A DNA stretch of 15,298 nt from Candidatus Rokubacteria bacterium RIFCSPLOWO2_02_FULL_72_37 (GTDB lineage Bacteria; Methylomirabilota; Methylomirabilia; Rokubacteriales; CSP1-6). The notes below the pieces were generated by a model. That model saw only the letters and a program-made list of their open reading frames with translations, had not been told where the DNA came from and made no database searches. Of this stretch, positions 7,645 to 15,005 are shown in pieces. Each line of letters begins with the position of its first letter. The stretch's first letter is position 1. The stretch lies in contig MGCE01000158.1 in NCBI GenBank assembly GCA_001790315.1, positions 143 to 15,440 of the forward strand, given 5' to 3'. A program made the position numbers and the translations under genes.

Positions 7645-8099
7645 CCGAGACGCCGGCACCGGACCGGCAGCTCCCGAGGTTGCGGGTGGACCGCGACGGC
7701 GAATGGTTCGACGGCGACGTGGCGGTGACACACCCCGGTGTCCTCGCGAACCTCAGGAGCGGGCTCCGGCGCGACGCCGAAGGGTATTTCATCGAGGCGC
7801 GCGGTCGCATCCCCGTCGAGGTCGAAGACACGCCGGTGGTGGTCACCCGGATCGAGCGGCGCGGAGACACCGTGCATGCCTTCCTCAACGACGGCACCGA
7901 GGAGGACGTGGATCCCGCGACGCTGCGGATCAGCGCGGCCGACGTGCCCTACTGCGTGGTGAAGGGGGGCGCGTTCGAAGCGCGCCTCTCGCTGGCGGCG
8001 GCCTTCCAGCTCCTGGCCCTGGCCGACTACGACGAGGCGAACGGGCGCGGCACGCTCCGGTTCGGCACCCGCGCGTACGCGCTCCGGAGGAGCCCATGA
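7641..8099 (+). CDS. DUF1285 domain-containing protein
   Basis: The 152-residue protein is recognised as DUF1285 from the opening LPRLRVDRDGEWFDGDVAVTHP (residues 11-32), the DAEGYFIEARGRIPVEVEDTP segment (45-65), and the C-terminal alternation of predicted strands. The family is of two small beta-rich domains with no established function; structural members have been proposed to bind ligands or take part in sensing, which I cannot test here. There is no signal peptide, membrane segment or cysteine cluster, so it is probably cytosolic. It is joined on both sides by ATGA four-base overlaps to the MEMO and BFDC-like genes, a strong sign of co-translation and perhaps of related function. The ATG at 7641 is favoured by that overlap; an open upstream frame starting at 7548 is not needed because it would lie inside the MEMO gene. 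Confidence 0.85.
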   Translation: MTETPAPDRQLPRLRVDRDGEWFDGDVAVTHPGVLANLRSGLRRDAEGYFIEARGRIPVEVEDTPVVVTRIERRGDTVHAFLNDGTEEDVDPATLRISAADVPYCVVKGGAFEARLSLAAAFQLLALADYDEANGRGTLRFGTRAYALRRSP

Positions 8100-9766
8100 A
8101 CGTCGCGAGCGTCCTGATGGAGGTGCTGCACGCGGCCGGCGTCCGGTATCTCTTCGGCAACCCCGGAACGACCGAGCTGCCGTTCCTCGACGCGCTCCCG
8201 GACTCCGGCCTCGAGTACGTGCTGGCACTGCAGGAGGCCACGGCCGTGGCGGCGGCCGACGCCTATGCTCAGGCGACCGGGCGGCACGGCGTCGCGAACG
8301 TGCACGTCGCGCCCGGGCTCGCCAACGGGCTTTCGATCCTCCACAACGCCGCCCGCGCGAAGAGTCCGCTCGTGGTGACGGCGGGCCAGCAGGACAGCCG
8401 CTTCCTCCTGGACGCTCCGGTTCTCGCCGCCGACCTCGTGCCGATGGCCGAGCAGTTCACGAAGTGGGCCTACGAGGTGCGCCGGCCCGAGGAGGCGCCG
8501 ACCGCGCTGCGGCGCGCCCTCAAGGTGGCGCTCACGCCGCCCACGGGCCCGGTCTTTCTCGCGCTGCCGATGGACCTGCTCACGGCCGTGATCGAGGACG
8601 CGGGGACGGGCCCGCCGCCGATCGCCGCCCGCGCGCGCCCGGAGCCGGCGGCCATCGCGCAGGCCGCGGAGATCCTCGCCGCCGCCCGGTCACCACTGCT
8701 CATCGCGGGCGACGGCGTCGCGCGCGCGGGCGCGACGGGCGAGCTCGTCGCGCTCGCCGAGCGGCTCGGCGCGCGCGTCCACGGCGAGCCGCTCTATCGC
8801 CGGACGAACTTCCCGGGAACGCACCCGCTCTGGCGCGGCGGCCTCTATCCGTCGCCCGTGGCGATCCACCGGGCGCTCGAGGGCTTCGACACCGTCCTGA
8901 TCGTCGGCGCCTCCGTCTTCACATGGTTCCTCCACGCGCCGGGGACGCCGTTCCCGCGGGGCGTGCGGGTCGTGCAGGTGGACGACGACGCCTGGGAGAT
9001 CGGGAGGAGCTGGCCGGTGACGCTCGGGGTCGTCGCCGACCCGCGCGCCACGCTCGATGCGCTCGCCGCGGCGCTCGACGCGCGGATGGGTGAGGCGGAG
9101 CGTCGCGCCGCGGCGGAGCGTGTCGGCGCGCTGGCGGCCTCGCGCGCCGAGGTGCTCGCGCGGGCCCGCGCGGCGGCGGAGGCCGAGCGTGGGCGCGAGC
9201 CCATCGGTCAGGCCCATCTGTTCGCGACGCTCGCCTCGCTGCTGCCGCCGGGCGCCGTCGTGGTGGACGAGTCGGCGAGCTCGTTGCCGTTCGTGCTGCG
9301 CTACCTGCCGTTCGACACGCCGGGCTCGTTCTACGGCTCCAAGACCGGGACGCTCGGCTGGGCCATGGGTGCGGCCGTCGGCGTGCAGCTCGCGTGCCCC
9401 GGCCGGAAGGTCGTCGTGACCGTCGGCGACGGCTCGGTCATGTACGCCCCGCAGGCGCTCTGGACGGCCGCGCGGCACCGGCTGCCGATCACGTACGTGG
9501 TTCCCAACAACCGCTCGTACGCGATCCTGAAATCGGGCATGCTGAGCCTCGGCCTGGCGTCGGCCAAGCGGGGCATCTTCCCCGGCATGGACCTCGTCGA
9601 CCCCGACATCGACTACCTCGCGCTCGCGCGCGCCCTCGGGGTGCGCGCCGAGCGCATCGACACGCCCGGCGAGCTGCGCGACGGCCTCGCCGCCTGCCTC
9701 GCTCACCCCGGCCCCGCGCTGGTCGATGTCGCGATCGACCGCGGGTTCAAGGAGATGCGTGTCTGA
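8096..9766 (+). CDS. ThDP-dependent enzyme, benzoylformate decarboxylase-like
   Basis: The 556-residue protein has the three-domain layout of ThDP 2-oxoacid decarboxylases. The N-terminal Pyr domain has FGNPGTTELPFLDAL (20-34) and the ylide-activating E47 in ALQEATAV. The C-terminal PP domain has the GDG...NN cofactor motif with D445. It aligns readily by eye with Pseudomonas putida benzoylformate decarboxylase (MdlC). H70 is kept (VHVAPGLANG), but catalytic S26 is Thr (T25) and the H281 position is Phe (F278), with a His two residues later (H280, in FTWFLHAPG). The substrate may therefore not be benzoylformate, or the catalytic His may be displaced. GGAGGAG at 8086-8092, five bases or fewer from the ATG, is the best ribosome binding site in the block. 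The start overlaps the DUF1285 stop by 4 bases and the stop overlaps the next ThDP gene by 1. I would not name it mdlC. Confidence 0.88.
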   Translation: MNVASVLMEVLHAAGVRYLFGNPGTTELPFLDALPDSGLEYVLALQEATAVAAADAYAQATGRHGVANVHVAPGLANGLSILHNAARAKSPLVVTAGQQDSRFLLDAPVLAADLVPMAEQFTKWAYEVRRPEEAPTALRRALKVALTPPTGPVFLALPMDLLTAVIEDAGTGPPPIAARARPEPAAIAQAAEILAAARSPLLIAGDGVARAGATGELVALAERLGARVHGEPLYRRTNFPGTHPLWRGGLYPSPVAIHRALEGFDTVLIVGASVFTWFLHAPGTPFPRGVRVVQVDDDAWEIGRSWPVTLGVVADPRATLDALAAALDARMGEAERRAAAERVGALAASRAEVLARARAAAEAERGREPIGQAHLFATLASLLPPGAVVVDESASSLPFVLRYLPFDTPGSFYGSKTGTLGWAMGAAVGVQLACPGRKVVVTVGDGSVMYAPQALWTAARHRLPITYVVPNNRSYAILKSGMLSLGLASAKRGIFPGMDLVDPDIDYLALARALGVRAERIDTPGELRDGLAACLAHPGPALVDVAIDRGFKEMRV

Positions 9767-11382
9767 TGGCGAGCCTGACGGGCGGCGAGTGGGTGGTCGC
9801 GGCGCTCGGTGCCGAGGGGGTGCGTCACGTGTTCGGCATCCCCGGCGTCCACAATCTGGCGATCTACGACGCGCTCCTGCGCCAGTCCGCCATCCGCCAC
9901 GTGCTCGCCCGCCACGAGGCCGGCGCGGGGTTCATGGCCGACGGGTACGCGCGCGCCTCGGGCGAGCCCGGAGTCCTGCTCGTCACGACCGGGCCCGGCG
10001 CGACGAACGTGCTCACGCCGCTGGTCGAGGCGTACGCGGGTTCGATGCCGGTCCTCGTCGTGATGTCGGACATCGCCTCGGGGCTCGTCGGGCGCGACGT
10101 CGGCGCGCTCCACGAAGTGCCGAACCAGATCGAGTGCTTCCGGCCGGTCACGCGCTGGGCGGAGGCGCTGACCGAGGCGCGGGCGATCCCCGCAGCCGTC
10201 CACACGGCCTTCGACCTGCTGCGCACGGGCCGGCCGGGGCCCATGGCGATCTCGATCCCCAACGACTTTCTGACCGCGCGTGTCGAGGCCGAGGCGCGAC
10301 GCGGCGGCGCCGGGCGGCGGCCGCCGTGTCACCCGCGGGAGATCGGCGAGGCCGCGCGCCTGCTCCGCGGCGCCACCCGTCCGCTCCTGATCGCCGGCGG
10401 CGGTGTCGTCGCCGCCGGCGCCGAGGGCGAGCTGGTCGCGCTCGCGCGGCGGCTCGACGCGCCCGTCCTCACCACCGTGATGGGGCGCGGGGCGATCAGC
10501 GAGCGCGACCCGCTCTGGCACGGCGTGCTGCCGAACCGGCGCGCCACGGAGCCCGTGCTGCAGGCCGCCGACTGCCTCCTCGCGGTCGGCTGCCGCTTCG
10601 CGCATCGCTCGACGCAGGGGCTCCTGCTGAACCTGTCCGTCGCGCCGGGCCAGACGCTGATCCACCTCGACCTCGACCCGCGGGTCATCGGGCTCCTGTT
10701 CGAGCCCGCCCTCGGGATCGTCGGCGACGCGAAGGACGGGCTCACGCAGCTCGTGGCCGCGCTCGGCGGCGGCCGGTCCTCGGGCGGCTGGGACCACGGC
10801 TGGCGCGAAGCGCTCCGGGGCGCCGCGAGCGCACTCTACACGCCGGAGACCGCGCGGCTCGTCGAGACGCTGCGTGCCGCGCTGCCCGACGACACGATCG
10901 TGGCCTGCGATCAGACCGGGATCAACTACTGGATGGAGTGGCGCTTCCCGGTGCTGGCGCCCCGCACGTTCCTCTACCCCGTCGGCTCGGCGACGCTCGG
11001 TTACGGCGTGCCCGCCGCGATCGGCGCCAAGATCGCGAGGCCCGACCGCCCGGTCGTCGCCGTCGTCGGTGACGGCGGGTTCATGTACTCGGTGAGCGAG
11101 CTGGCGACCGCGGTGAAGTACCGGCTGCCGATCGTGTTCCTCGTCATGAACGACGACCGGTACGGCGCGATCAAGTACCTCCAGGAGACGCTGTTCGCGG
11201 GGCGCTGGGGGGAGGCCGACCTGACCAACCCGGACTTTCCCGCGCTCGCGAGGGCGTTCGGAGCGCGGGGCGAGCGCGTAACGGTCGACACGCTGTCCGC
11301 GGCGATCGCGCGGGGCCTCGCCGCCGACGGGCCGACGGTGCTCGAGTTGCCGGTCGCGGTCACGCCCCCCTGGGAGCTCTAG
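9766..11382 (+). CDS. ThDP-dependent enzyme, acetolactate synthase / AruI-like decarboxylase
   Basis: The 538-residue protein is a second full ThDP enzyme of a different branch. It opens FGIPGVHNLAIYDALL (23-38), with catalytic E51 in ARHEAGAGFMADGYAR, then TTGPGATN, LHEVPNQ and RPGPMAISIPNDF. The ThDP/Mg motif GDGG with D436 is followed by NDDRYGAIKYLQ. GIPGVH plus LHEvPnQ resembles the annotated 5-guanidino-2-oxopentanoate decarboxylase (AruI) group more than biosynthetic IlvB. There is no regulatory small subunit (ilvN/ilvH) or ilvC nearby, which also argues against branched-chain synthesis. A broad call of 2-oxoacid decarboxylase or carboligase is safest. The ATG overlaps the upstream TGA by one base (TGATG), with AAGGAG at 9749-9754. 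It is the last gene of the plus-strand block and ends five bases before the left arm of a long inverted repeat. Confidence 0.86.
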   Translation: MASLTGGEWVVAALGAEGVRHVFGIPGVHNLAIYDALLRQSAIRHVLARHEAGAGFMADGYARASGEPGVLLVTTGPGATNVLTPLVEAYAGSMPVLVVMSDIASGLVGRDVGALHEVPNQIECFRPVTRWAEALTEARAIPAAVHTAFDLLRTGRPGPMAISIPNDFLTARVEAEARRGGAGRRPPCHPREIGEAARLLRGATRPLLIAGGGVVAAGAEGELVALARRLDAPVLTTVMGRGAISERDPLWHGVLPNRRATEPVLQAADCLLAVGCRFAHRSTQGLLLNLSVAPGQTLIHLDLDPRVIGLLFEPALGIVGDAKDGLTQLVAALGGGRSSGGWDHGWREALRGAASALYTPETARLVETLRAALPDDTIVACDQTGINYWMEWRFPVLAPRTFLYPVGSATLGYGVPAAIGAKIARPDRPVVAVVGDGGFMYSVSELATAVKYRLPIVFLVMNDDRYGAIKYLQETLFAGRWGEADLTNPDFPALARAFGARGERVTVDTLSAAIARGLAADGPTVLELPVAVTPPWEL

Positions 11383-11386
11383 CCGC

Positions 11387-11556
11387 GCGCCCGAGGGTCG
11401 CCGGGCATCCGCGGCAGGGGTCGACGGGACGCGTTCCCGCCCCGTGGATCGCGGGCCTCGCGAGCCCCGATGGAGCCCAGCCGCGTCGGGGCAGCGGACG
11501 TGGACCGCGTGGTTCCGCGACCCCTGCCCGCCGGCGCCCTGGCGACCCTCGGGCGC
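11387..11556. repeat. long inverted repeat filling the gap between convergent genes
   Basis: A perfect 16-base arm at 11387-11402 pairs with 11541-11556. Inside it an 11-base arm at 11413-11423 pairs perfectly with 11518-11528. The spacers between these stems (10 and 12 bases) also share a GGGC/GCCC pairing. The 94-base interior can form small hairpins: 11425-11439 (5 bp, 5-base loop), 11449-11463 (5 bp), 11464-11492 (7 bp, GCCCCGA with TCGGGGC) and 11494-11508 (4 bp). The repeat begins 4 bases after the ThDP gene stop and ends 11 bases before the DUF2889 stop, so both transcripts would end in the same long stem. No T-run follows either side. It could be a two-way mRNA 3' end, a structured RNA, or a MITE-like element; no target duplication is clear. 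Confidence 0.7.
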
Positions 11557-11567
11557 CGCACGGCGTT

Positions 11568-12134
11568 CTACGCGGAGCCGCGACGCGCCGAGAGCGCACG
11601 CATGCCCTCGATGTCGCCCGCGACGAGCCGCGCGTGCAGCGGTCCCTGCGCGCGCCACGCGTGGCACGTGTCGACCCACCAGGCGTCGCGGTCGGCCCGG
11701 GGCGGCTGCCGCTCGTCCCGGAACGCGGCGCCAACGGCCTGGCGCACCACGGGACCGAGCGCCTGGATCAACGCGGTCAGGTGGGCGCAGCCGAGCTGGC
11801 GTCCCAGCCGCTCGTTGACCGCGCGCGTGAAGCCCTGCGCGACCGAGATCCCGACCAGCTTCTCGAGCGGCGGCAACGCCTCCGGGCAGATCGTGTAGGG
11901 ATGCGTCGTCATGCTCCCCGCGGCCCTCGTGATGACGAGATCGGGATAGCGGACGCGAATCGTCAGGCGCATGTCGTGGATCGTGCTGGTGGGCGCCAGA
12001 TCGAACCACACCGGCGCGCCCTGCGGGCGGTCGTCCACCAGGTGACCGCTCACGTCCAGCTCGGTGTCGCTCACCTTCCACGCCTCCGCGCGGATCGCGC
12101 GCACGTGGATCGGGAGCCTCTGCGGATCGGTCAT
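11568..12134 (-). CDS. DUF2889 domain-containing protein
   Basis: The 188-residue protein is recognised as DUF2889 by the central HDMRLTIRVRYPDLVITRA strand pair (53-71), the C83 segment YTICPEALPPLEKLVG, the GFTRAVNERLG helix, and GCAHLTALIQALGP at 115-128. Its C-terminal DTCHAWRAQGPLHARL (155-170) is also family-like. The family has no established function; the conserved Cys and His (C83, C116, H118, C157, H158) could bind a metal or serve catalysis, which is speculation. There is no signal peptide or membrane segment. The ATG overlaps the upstream inositol-monophosphatase-like gene's TGA by four bases (12131-12134), so the two are co-transcribed and probably translationally coupled. Confidence 0.86.
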   Translation of the reverse strand: MTDPQRLPIHVRAIRAEAWKVSDTELDVSGHLVDDRPQGAPVWFDLAPTSTIHDMRLTIRVRYPDLVITRAAGSMTTHPYTICPEALPPLEKLVGISVAQGFTRAVNERLGRQLGCAHLTALIQALGPVVRQAVGAAFRDERQPPRADRDAWWVDTCHAWRAQGPLHARLVAGDIEGMRALSARRGSA

Positions 12135-12916
12135 CCTCTGATCTCCTTCAGCACGGCGAGGAGCGCCGCGTGGATCCGCCCGTTGCTCGCGACGACCGCC
12201 GGCGCGTCGAGGTCGAGCGCGTCGCCGGCGAGGTCCGTCACTTGCCCGCCAGCCTCCGTGATCATCAGGCTCCCGGCCGCGACGTCCCAGGGGCCCAGGC
12301 GCAGCTCCCAGTACCCGTCGAGCCGACCCGCCGCGAGCCAGGCGAGGTAGAGCACGGCGGAGCCCATGCGGCGCACGGCGCGCGCGCGCACGCTGAACGC
12401 GGCGTACTCCCTGAGGTTGTTGTCGGCGGTCTCGCGGATGTCGTAGGGGAAGCCCGTCGCGAGCAGGCTCGCGTCGAGCGTCGCGGTCGACGACACGGCG
12501 AGCCGCCGGTCGTTGAGGGTCGTGCCGCAGCCGCGTTCGGCCACGTAGAGCTCGTCCAGGTTCGGGTCGAAGACCACGCCGAGATCGACGCGGCCGGCCG
12601 CCTCGAGCGCGACCGAGACCGCGAAGATCGGCACGCCGTGCGCGTAATTCGTCGTGCCGTCGAGCGGGTCGATGATCCACCGCCGGCCCGACCGGCCCGC
12701 CGCAGCGCCGCGCTCCTCGGCGAGCACGCCGTCCTCGGGGAAGGCATCGCCGAGCCGGCCGACGATGAGCTCCTCGGCCCGCGCGTCCATCTCGGTGACG
12801 AGATTGGTCGGCGTGCCCTTGTAGGCGATCCGGCGGGATCCGTGGAGCTCGGAACGCAGGAGACGACCGGCCGCCTGCGCGGCGCCGATCGCCACGCGTC
12901 GCTCGAGCGATGCCAT
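12131..12916 (-). CDS. inositol monophosphatase family protein
   Basis: The 261-residue Mg2+-dependent, Li+-sensitive-type phosphatase is of the IMPase/SuhB/CysQ superfamily and acts on a small phosphate ester such as inositol-1-phosphate. Metal-binding signatures are complete: TEMDARAEE with D44, E67-E68 in LAEERG, the IIDPLDGTTNYAHG motif with D83, D86 and T88, and the C-terminal LGPWDVAAGSLMITEAGG with D211. Length is normal for the family. The ATG at 12914-12916 (MASLERR) is preferred because it matches family length and is preceded by AAGAG on the minus strand; a longer form starting at 12973 would add 19 Arg-rich residues and run through the divergent promoter gap. It leads a two-gene unit with the DUF2889 gene. 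SuhB, inositol phosphatase or 3'-phosphoadenosine phosphate phosphatase activity cannot be separated by eye; the NYAHG context favours IMPase proper. Confidence 0.92.
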   Translation of the reverse strand: MASLERRVAIGAAQAAGRLLRSELHGSRRIAYKGTPTNLVTEMDARAEELIVGRLGDAFPEDGVLAEERGAAAGRSGRRWIIDPLDGTTNYAHGVPIFAVSVALEAAGRVDLGVVFDPNLDELYVAERGCGTTLNDRRLAVSSTATLDASLLATGFPYDIRETADNNLREYAAFSVRARAVRRMGSAVLYLAWLAAGRLDGYWELRLGPWDVAAGSLMITEAGGQVTDLAGDALDLDAPAVVASNGRIHAALLAVLKEIRG

Positions 12917-12975
12917 CGCTCTTGTCACTCTAGCACGCGTGCGCTTGACAACCAACGCACGGTCCCGGAGCATGA
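12917..12975. promoter_or_regulatory. divergent promoter/operator region between IMPase-like gene and corA
   Basis: This 59-base gap separates two divergent genes. A perfect -35 hexamer TTGACA lies at 12945-12950 on the plus strand; 17 bases on, 12968-12973 reads GAGCAT, a poor -10. On the minus strand TTGTCA (12951 to 12946) and TAGAGT (12932 to 12927) are possible, though too close together. There is also nested dyad symmetry: TTGTCA at 12922-12927 with TGACAA at 12946-12951, around a perfect 10-base palindrome GCACGCGTGC at 12933-12942. This looks like an operator, but no regulator gene is in the window. Promoter placement is inference. Confidence 0.42.
12967..12970 (+). promoter_or_regulatory. 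ribosome binding site deciding the corA start
   Basis: GGAG sits five bases before the ATG at 12976 and nine more before the in-frame ATG at 12985. It favours the longer, Arg-rich N-terminus over the internal ATG in ESMAGQPP. Confidence 0.55.
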
Positions 12976-14085
12976 ATGACGGCCATGCAGGGTGCGCGAC
13001 GACGCGAGCGACGGCAGCGGACCGCCCTGGTGCCGCGGCGACGACGCGTCGCGCGGATCCGTCCGGGAGCGCTGCCCGGGACGCTCGAGGCGCCCGAGAG
13101 CATGGCGGGACAGCCTCCGCGGATCACCGTGATCGCGTACGGCCCCGACACGCACGTCGAGCGCGAGGTCGCGCGGATCGACGAGGCGCTCGCCGAGGGG
13201 ACGCCCGCGAGCGTGCGCTGGATCAACGTCGAGGGGCTCGGCGAGCCCGACGTGCTGGCCCGTCTCGGTGAGCGCTTCGGCCTGCACCCGATGGCGCTCG
13301 AGGACGCGCTGAACGTTCCGCAGCGGCCCAAGGTCGAGCGCTTCGAGGCCTCCTTCTTCGTCGTGCTCCGGATGGTCCGTCCCGGCCCGGAGGTCGAGGA
13401 CGAGCAGGTGAGCCTGTTCTTCGGCCGCGACTGGGTCGTCACGGTGCAGGAGCGCGCCGACTGGGACGTCTTCGGCCCCGTCCGCGAGGCGCTCCGGCAG
13501 CGCCGCGGGCGCGCCCGGGACGCGGGCGCCGACTATCTCGCCTACCTGCTGCTCGACGCCGTCGTGGACGCCTACTTTCCGGTGCTCGAGCGCGTGATCG
13601 AGTCGGTCGAGGCGCTCGAGGACGAGGCGCTCGAGGCGTTGCCGGAGACGCTGCCGCGCATCCAGCAGGCGCGCCGGAACGTGTTCACGCTGCGCCGCGC
13701 GGTGTGGCCGCTCCGGGAGGAGATCGCGGTCCTCGAGCGGGCGGACGCCCCCTTCGTGGCGGCGGAGACGCGCGTGTGCCTGCGGGACAGCTACGATCAC
13801 GCCGTGCAGGCGCTCGAGGTGATCGAGTCGCTGCGGGAGACCCTGACCAACGTGATGGAGGTACACCTCTCGGCCCAGAACCAGCGGCTCAACGCCGTGA
13901 TGAAGGTCCTCACGGTCATGGCGACGCTGTTCATCCCGCTGACCTTCATCGCGTCGATCTACGGCATGAACTTCGAGGGGATGCCGGAGCTCCGGTGGCG
14001 CTACGGCTATCCGTCCGCGCTGGCGCTGATGACGGTCACGGCCGCGGGCATGATCCTGTACTTCCGCCGGCGGGGGTGGTGGTGA
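12976..14085 (+). CDS. corA: CorA family magnesium/divalent metal ion transporter
   Basis: The 369-residue protein is a CorA family inner-membrane channel, working as a pentamer to take up Mg2+ (sometimes Co2+ or Ni2+). The signature YGMNFEG at 329-335 follows the first membrane helix (about 311-328), and a second helix lies at about 346-363, leaving a short Arg-rich cytosolic tail. The large N-terminal cytosolic domain has the expected ITVIAYGP strand, ALEDALNVPQRPKVERF and the long stalk helix ending ALEVIESLRETLTNVMEVHLSAQNQRLN. The first 30 residues are strongly Arg-rich, followed by PGALPGTLEAPES, comparable to the PPGTL stretch of many CorA proteins, so the upstream start is credible. 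GGAG at 12967-12970 supports ATG 12976; ATG 12985 is possible. The stop overlaps panE by one base. Confidence 0.94.
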   Translation: MTAMQGARRRERRQRTALVPRRRRVARIRPGALPGTLEAPESMAGQPPRITVIAYGPDTHVEREVARIDEALAEGTPASVRWINVEGLGEPDVLARLGERFGLHPMALEDALNVPQRPKVERFEASFFVVLRMVRPGPEVEDEQVSLFFGRDWVVTVQERADWDVFGPVREALRQRRGRARDAGADYLAYLLLDAVVDAYFPVLERVIESVEALEDEALEALPETLPRIQQARRNVFTLRRAVWPLREEIAVLERADAPFVAAETRVCLRDSYDHAVQALEVIESLRETLTNVMEVHLSAQNQRLNAVMKVLTVMATLFIPLTFIASIYGMNFEGMPELRWRYGYPSALALMTVTAAGMILYFRRRGWW

Positions 14086-15005
14086 TGCACATCGTCGTCA
14101 TGGGGGCGGGTGGCGTCGGCGGCTACTTCGGCGGGAAGCTCCTGCGGTCCGGGGCGCGGGTCACGATGGTGGCGCGGGGCGCCCACCTGGAGGCTCTCGC
14201 GCACGGCGGACTCCGCGTCCGATCGTCGGTCGAGGGCGAGTCGCTCACGCGCCCCGTGGCGGTCGCGTCGCTGGTCGGGCGACCACCCGCCGACGCGGTG
14301 CTGTTCTGCGTGAAGTCGTACGACACCGAAGCGGCGGCCGCCGCGCTCCGTCCCGTGGTCGGTCCGGACACGGCCGTGCTCTCGCTGCAGAACGGCGTCG
14401 ACAACGAGGAGAAGATCGACGCGGTGCTCGGCCCGGGCCACGCCCTGGGCGGCGCGGCGTACGTTTTCGCCACCATCGAGGCGCCCGGCGTGGTCGCCCA
14501 TCGCTTCGGCGGGCGCATCGTCCTCGGGGAGCTCGACGGGCGTGCGAGCCCGCGCGCCGAGCGGCTCCGGAACGCTCTCGCGCGCGCCGGGATCCCCGTC
14601 GAGCTCTCGACGACGATCCGGCGGGTGCTCTGGGAGAAGTACCTCTTCATCTGCGCCCAGGCGGGCACGACCGCCGTGACCCGCTCGCCGATGGGCGTCG
14701 TGCGCGCCACGCCCGAGACCTGGCGGCTCTACCGGCTCCTCCTTGACGAGCTGGCCGCGCTCGCGCGGGCCGCCGGAGTCGGGCTCGCGGCCGGCGCCGT
14801 CGAGACGATCGTGGAGGCGGCCGCCGCCATCGCGCCCGAGGCCACCTCGTCGCTGCACCACGACCTCCTGGCGGGCCGCCGGCTCGAGCTCGAGGCGCTC
14901 CACGGTCACGCGGTGCGCCTCGCGGAGCGGCTCGGCGTGGCGGTGCCGAGCGTCTTCGCGGTCTACGCCGCGCTCAAGCCGCACGCCGCGGGGGGGCGGG
15001 GCTGA
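14085..15005 (+). CDS. panE: 2-dehydropantoate 2-reductase (ketopantoate reductase, PanE/ApbA family)
   Basis: The 306-residue NADPH-dependent enzyme should reduce ketopantoate to pantoate in pantothenate and coenzyme A synthesis. The N-terminal Rossmann motif is GAGGVGGYFG at 7-16. Family motifs follow: FCVKSYDT with K77, LQNGVDNEEK at 101-110, the VLWEKYLFICAQAG helix with the catalytic-type Lys at 185, and the C-terminal SSLHHDLLAGRRLELEALHG (255-274), equivalent to the SSM.qD...GR.tEid.l.G block. Length is typical. The ATG overlaps the corA stop by one base (TGATG). No panB, panC or panD lies here, and the PanE family contains many paralogues acting on other 2-oxoacids, so the exact substrate is not proven. 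The ThDP genes upstream make a general 2-hydroxyacid role possible. Confidence 0.9.
   Translation: MHIVVMGAGGVGGYFGGKLLRSGARVTMVARGAHLEALAHGGLRVRSSVEGESLTRPVAVASLVGRPPADAVLFCVKSYDTEAAAAALRPVVGPDTAVLSLQNGVDNEEKIDAVLGPGHALGGAAYVFATIEAPGVVAHRFGGRIVLGELDGRASPRAERLRNALARAGIPVELSTTIRRVLWEKYLFICAQAGTTAVTRSPMGVVRATPETWRLYRLLLDELAALARAAGVGLAAGAVETIVEAAAAIAPEATSSLHHDLLAGRRLELEALHGHAVRLAERLGVAVPSVFAVYAALKPHAAGGRG

Noticed and set aside
866..11382. Possible defence island or mobile element
   Set aside because: RmuC and an M20 protein are housekeeping or metabolic families here; no integrase, transposase, restriction, toxin-antitoxin or CRISPR genes are present, and base composition is even along the window.
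11387..11556. Intrinsic transcription terminator
   Set aside because: Strong stems are present but neither strand has a T-run after the stem, so I list it as an inverted repeat rather than a terminator.
11444..11898. Plus-strand open frames running from the intergenic repeat into the DUF2889 gene
   Set aside because: They overlap DUF2889 on the other strand, have Arg-rich compositions and match no family.
9703..12081. 792-residue minus-strand open frame across the ThDP gene and DUF2889 gene
   Set aside because: Same G+C-driven artefact; it covers two recognised genes and the inverted repeat and has no recognisable domain.
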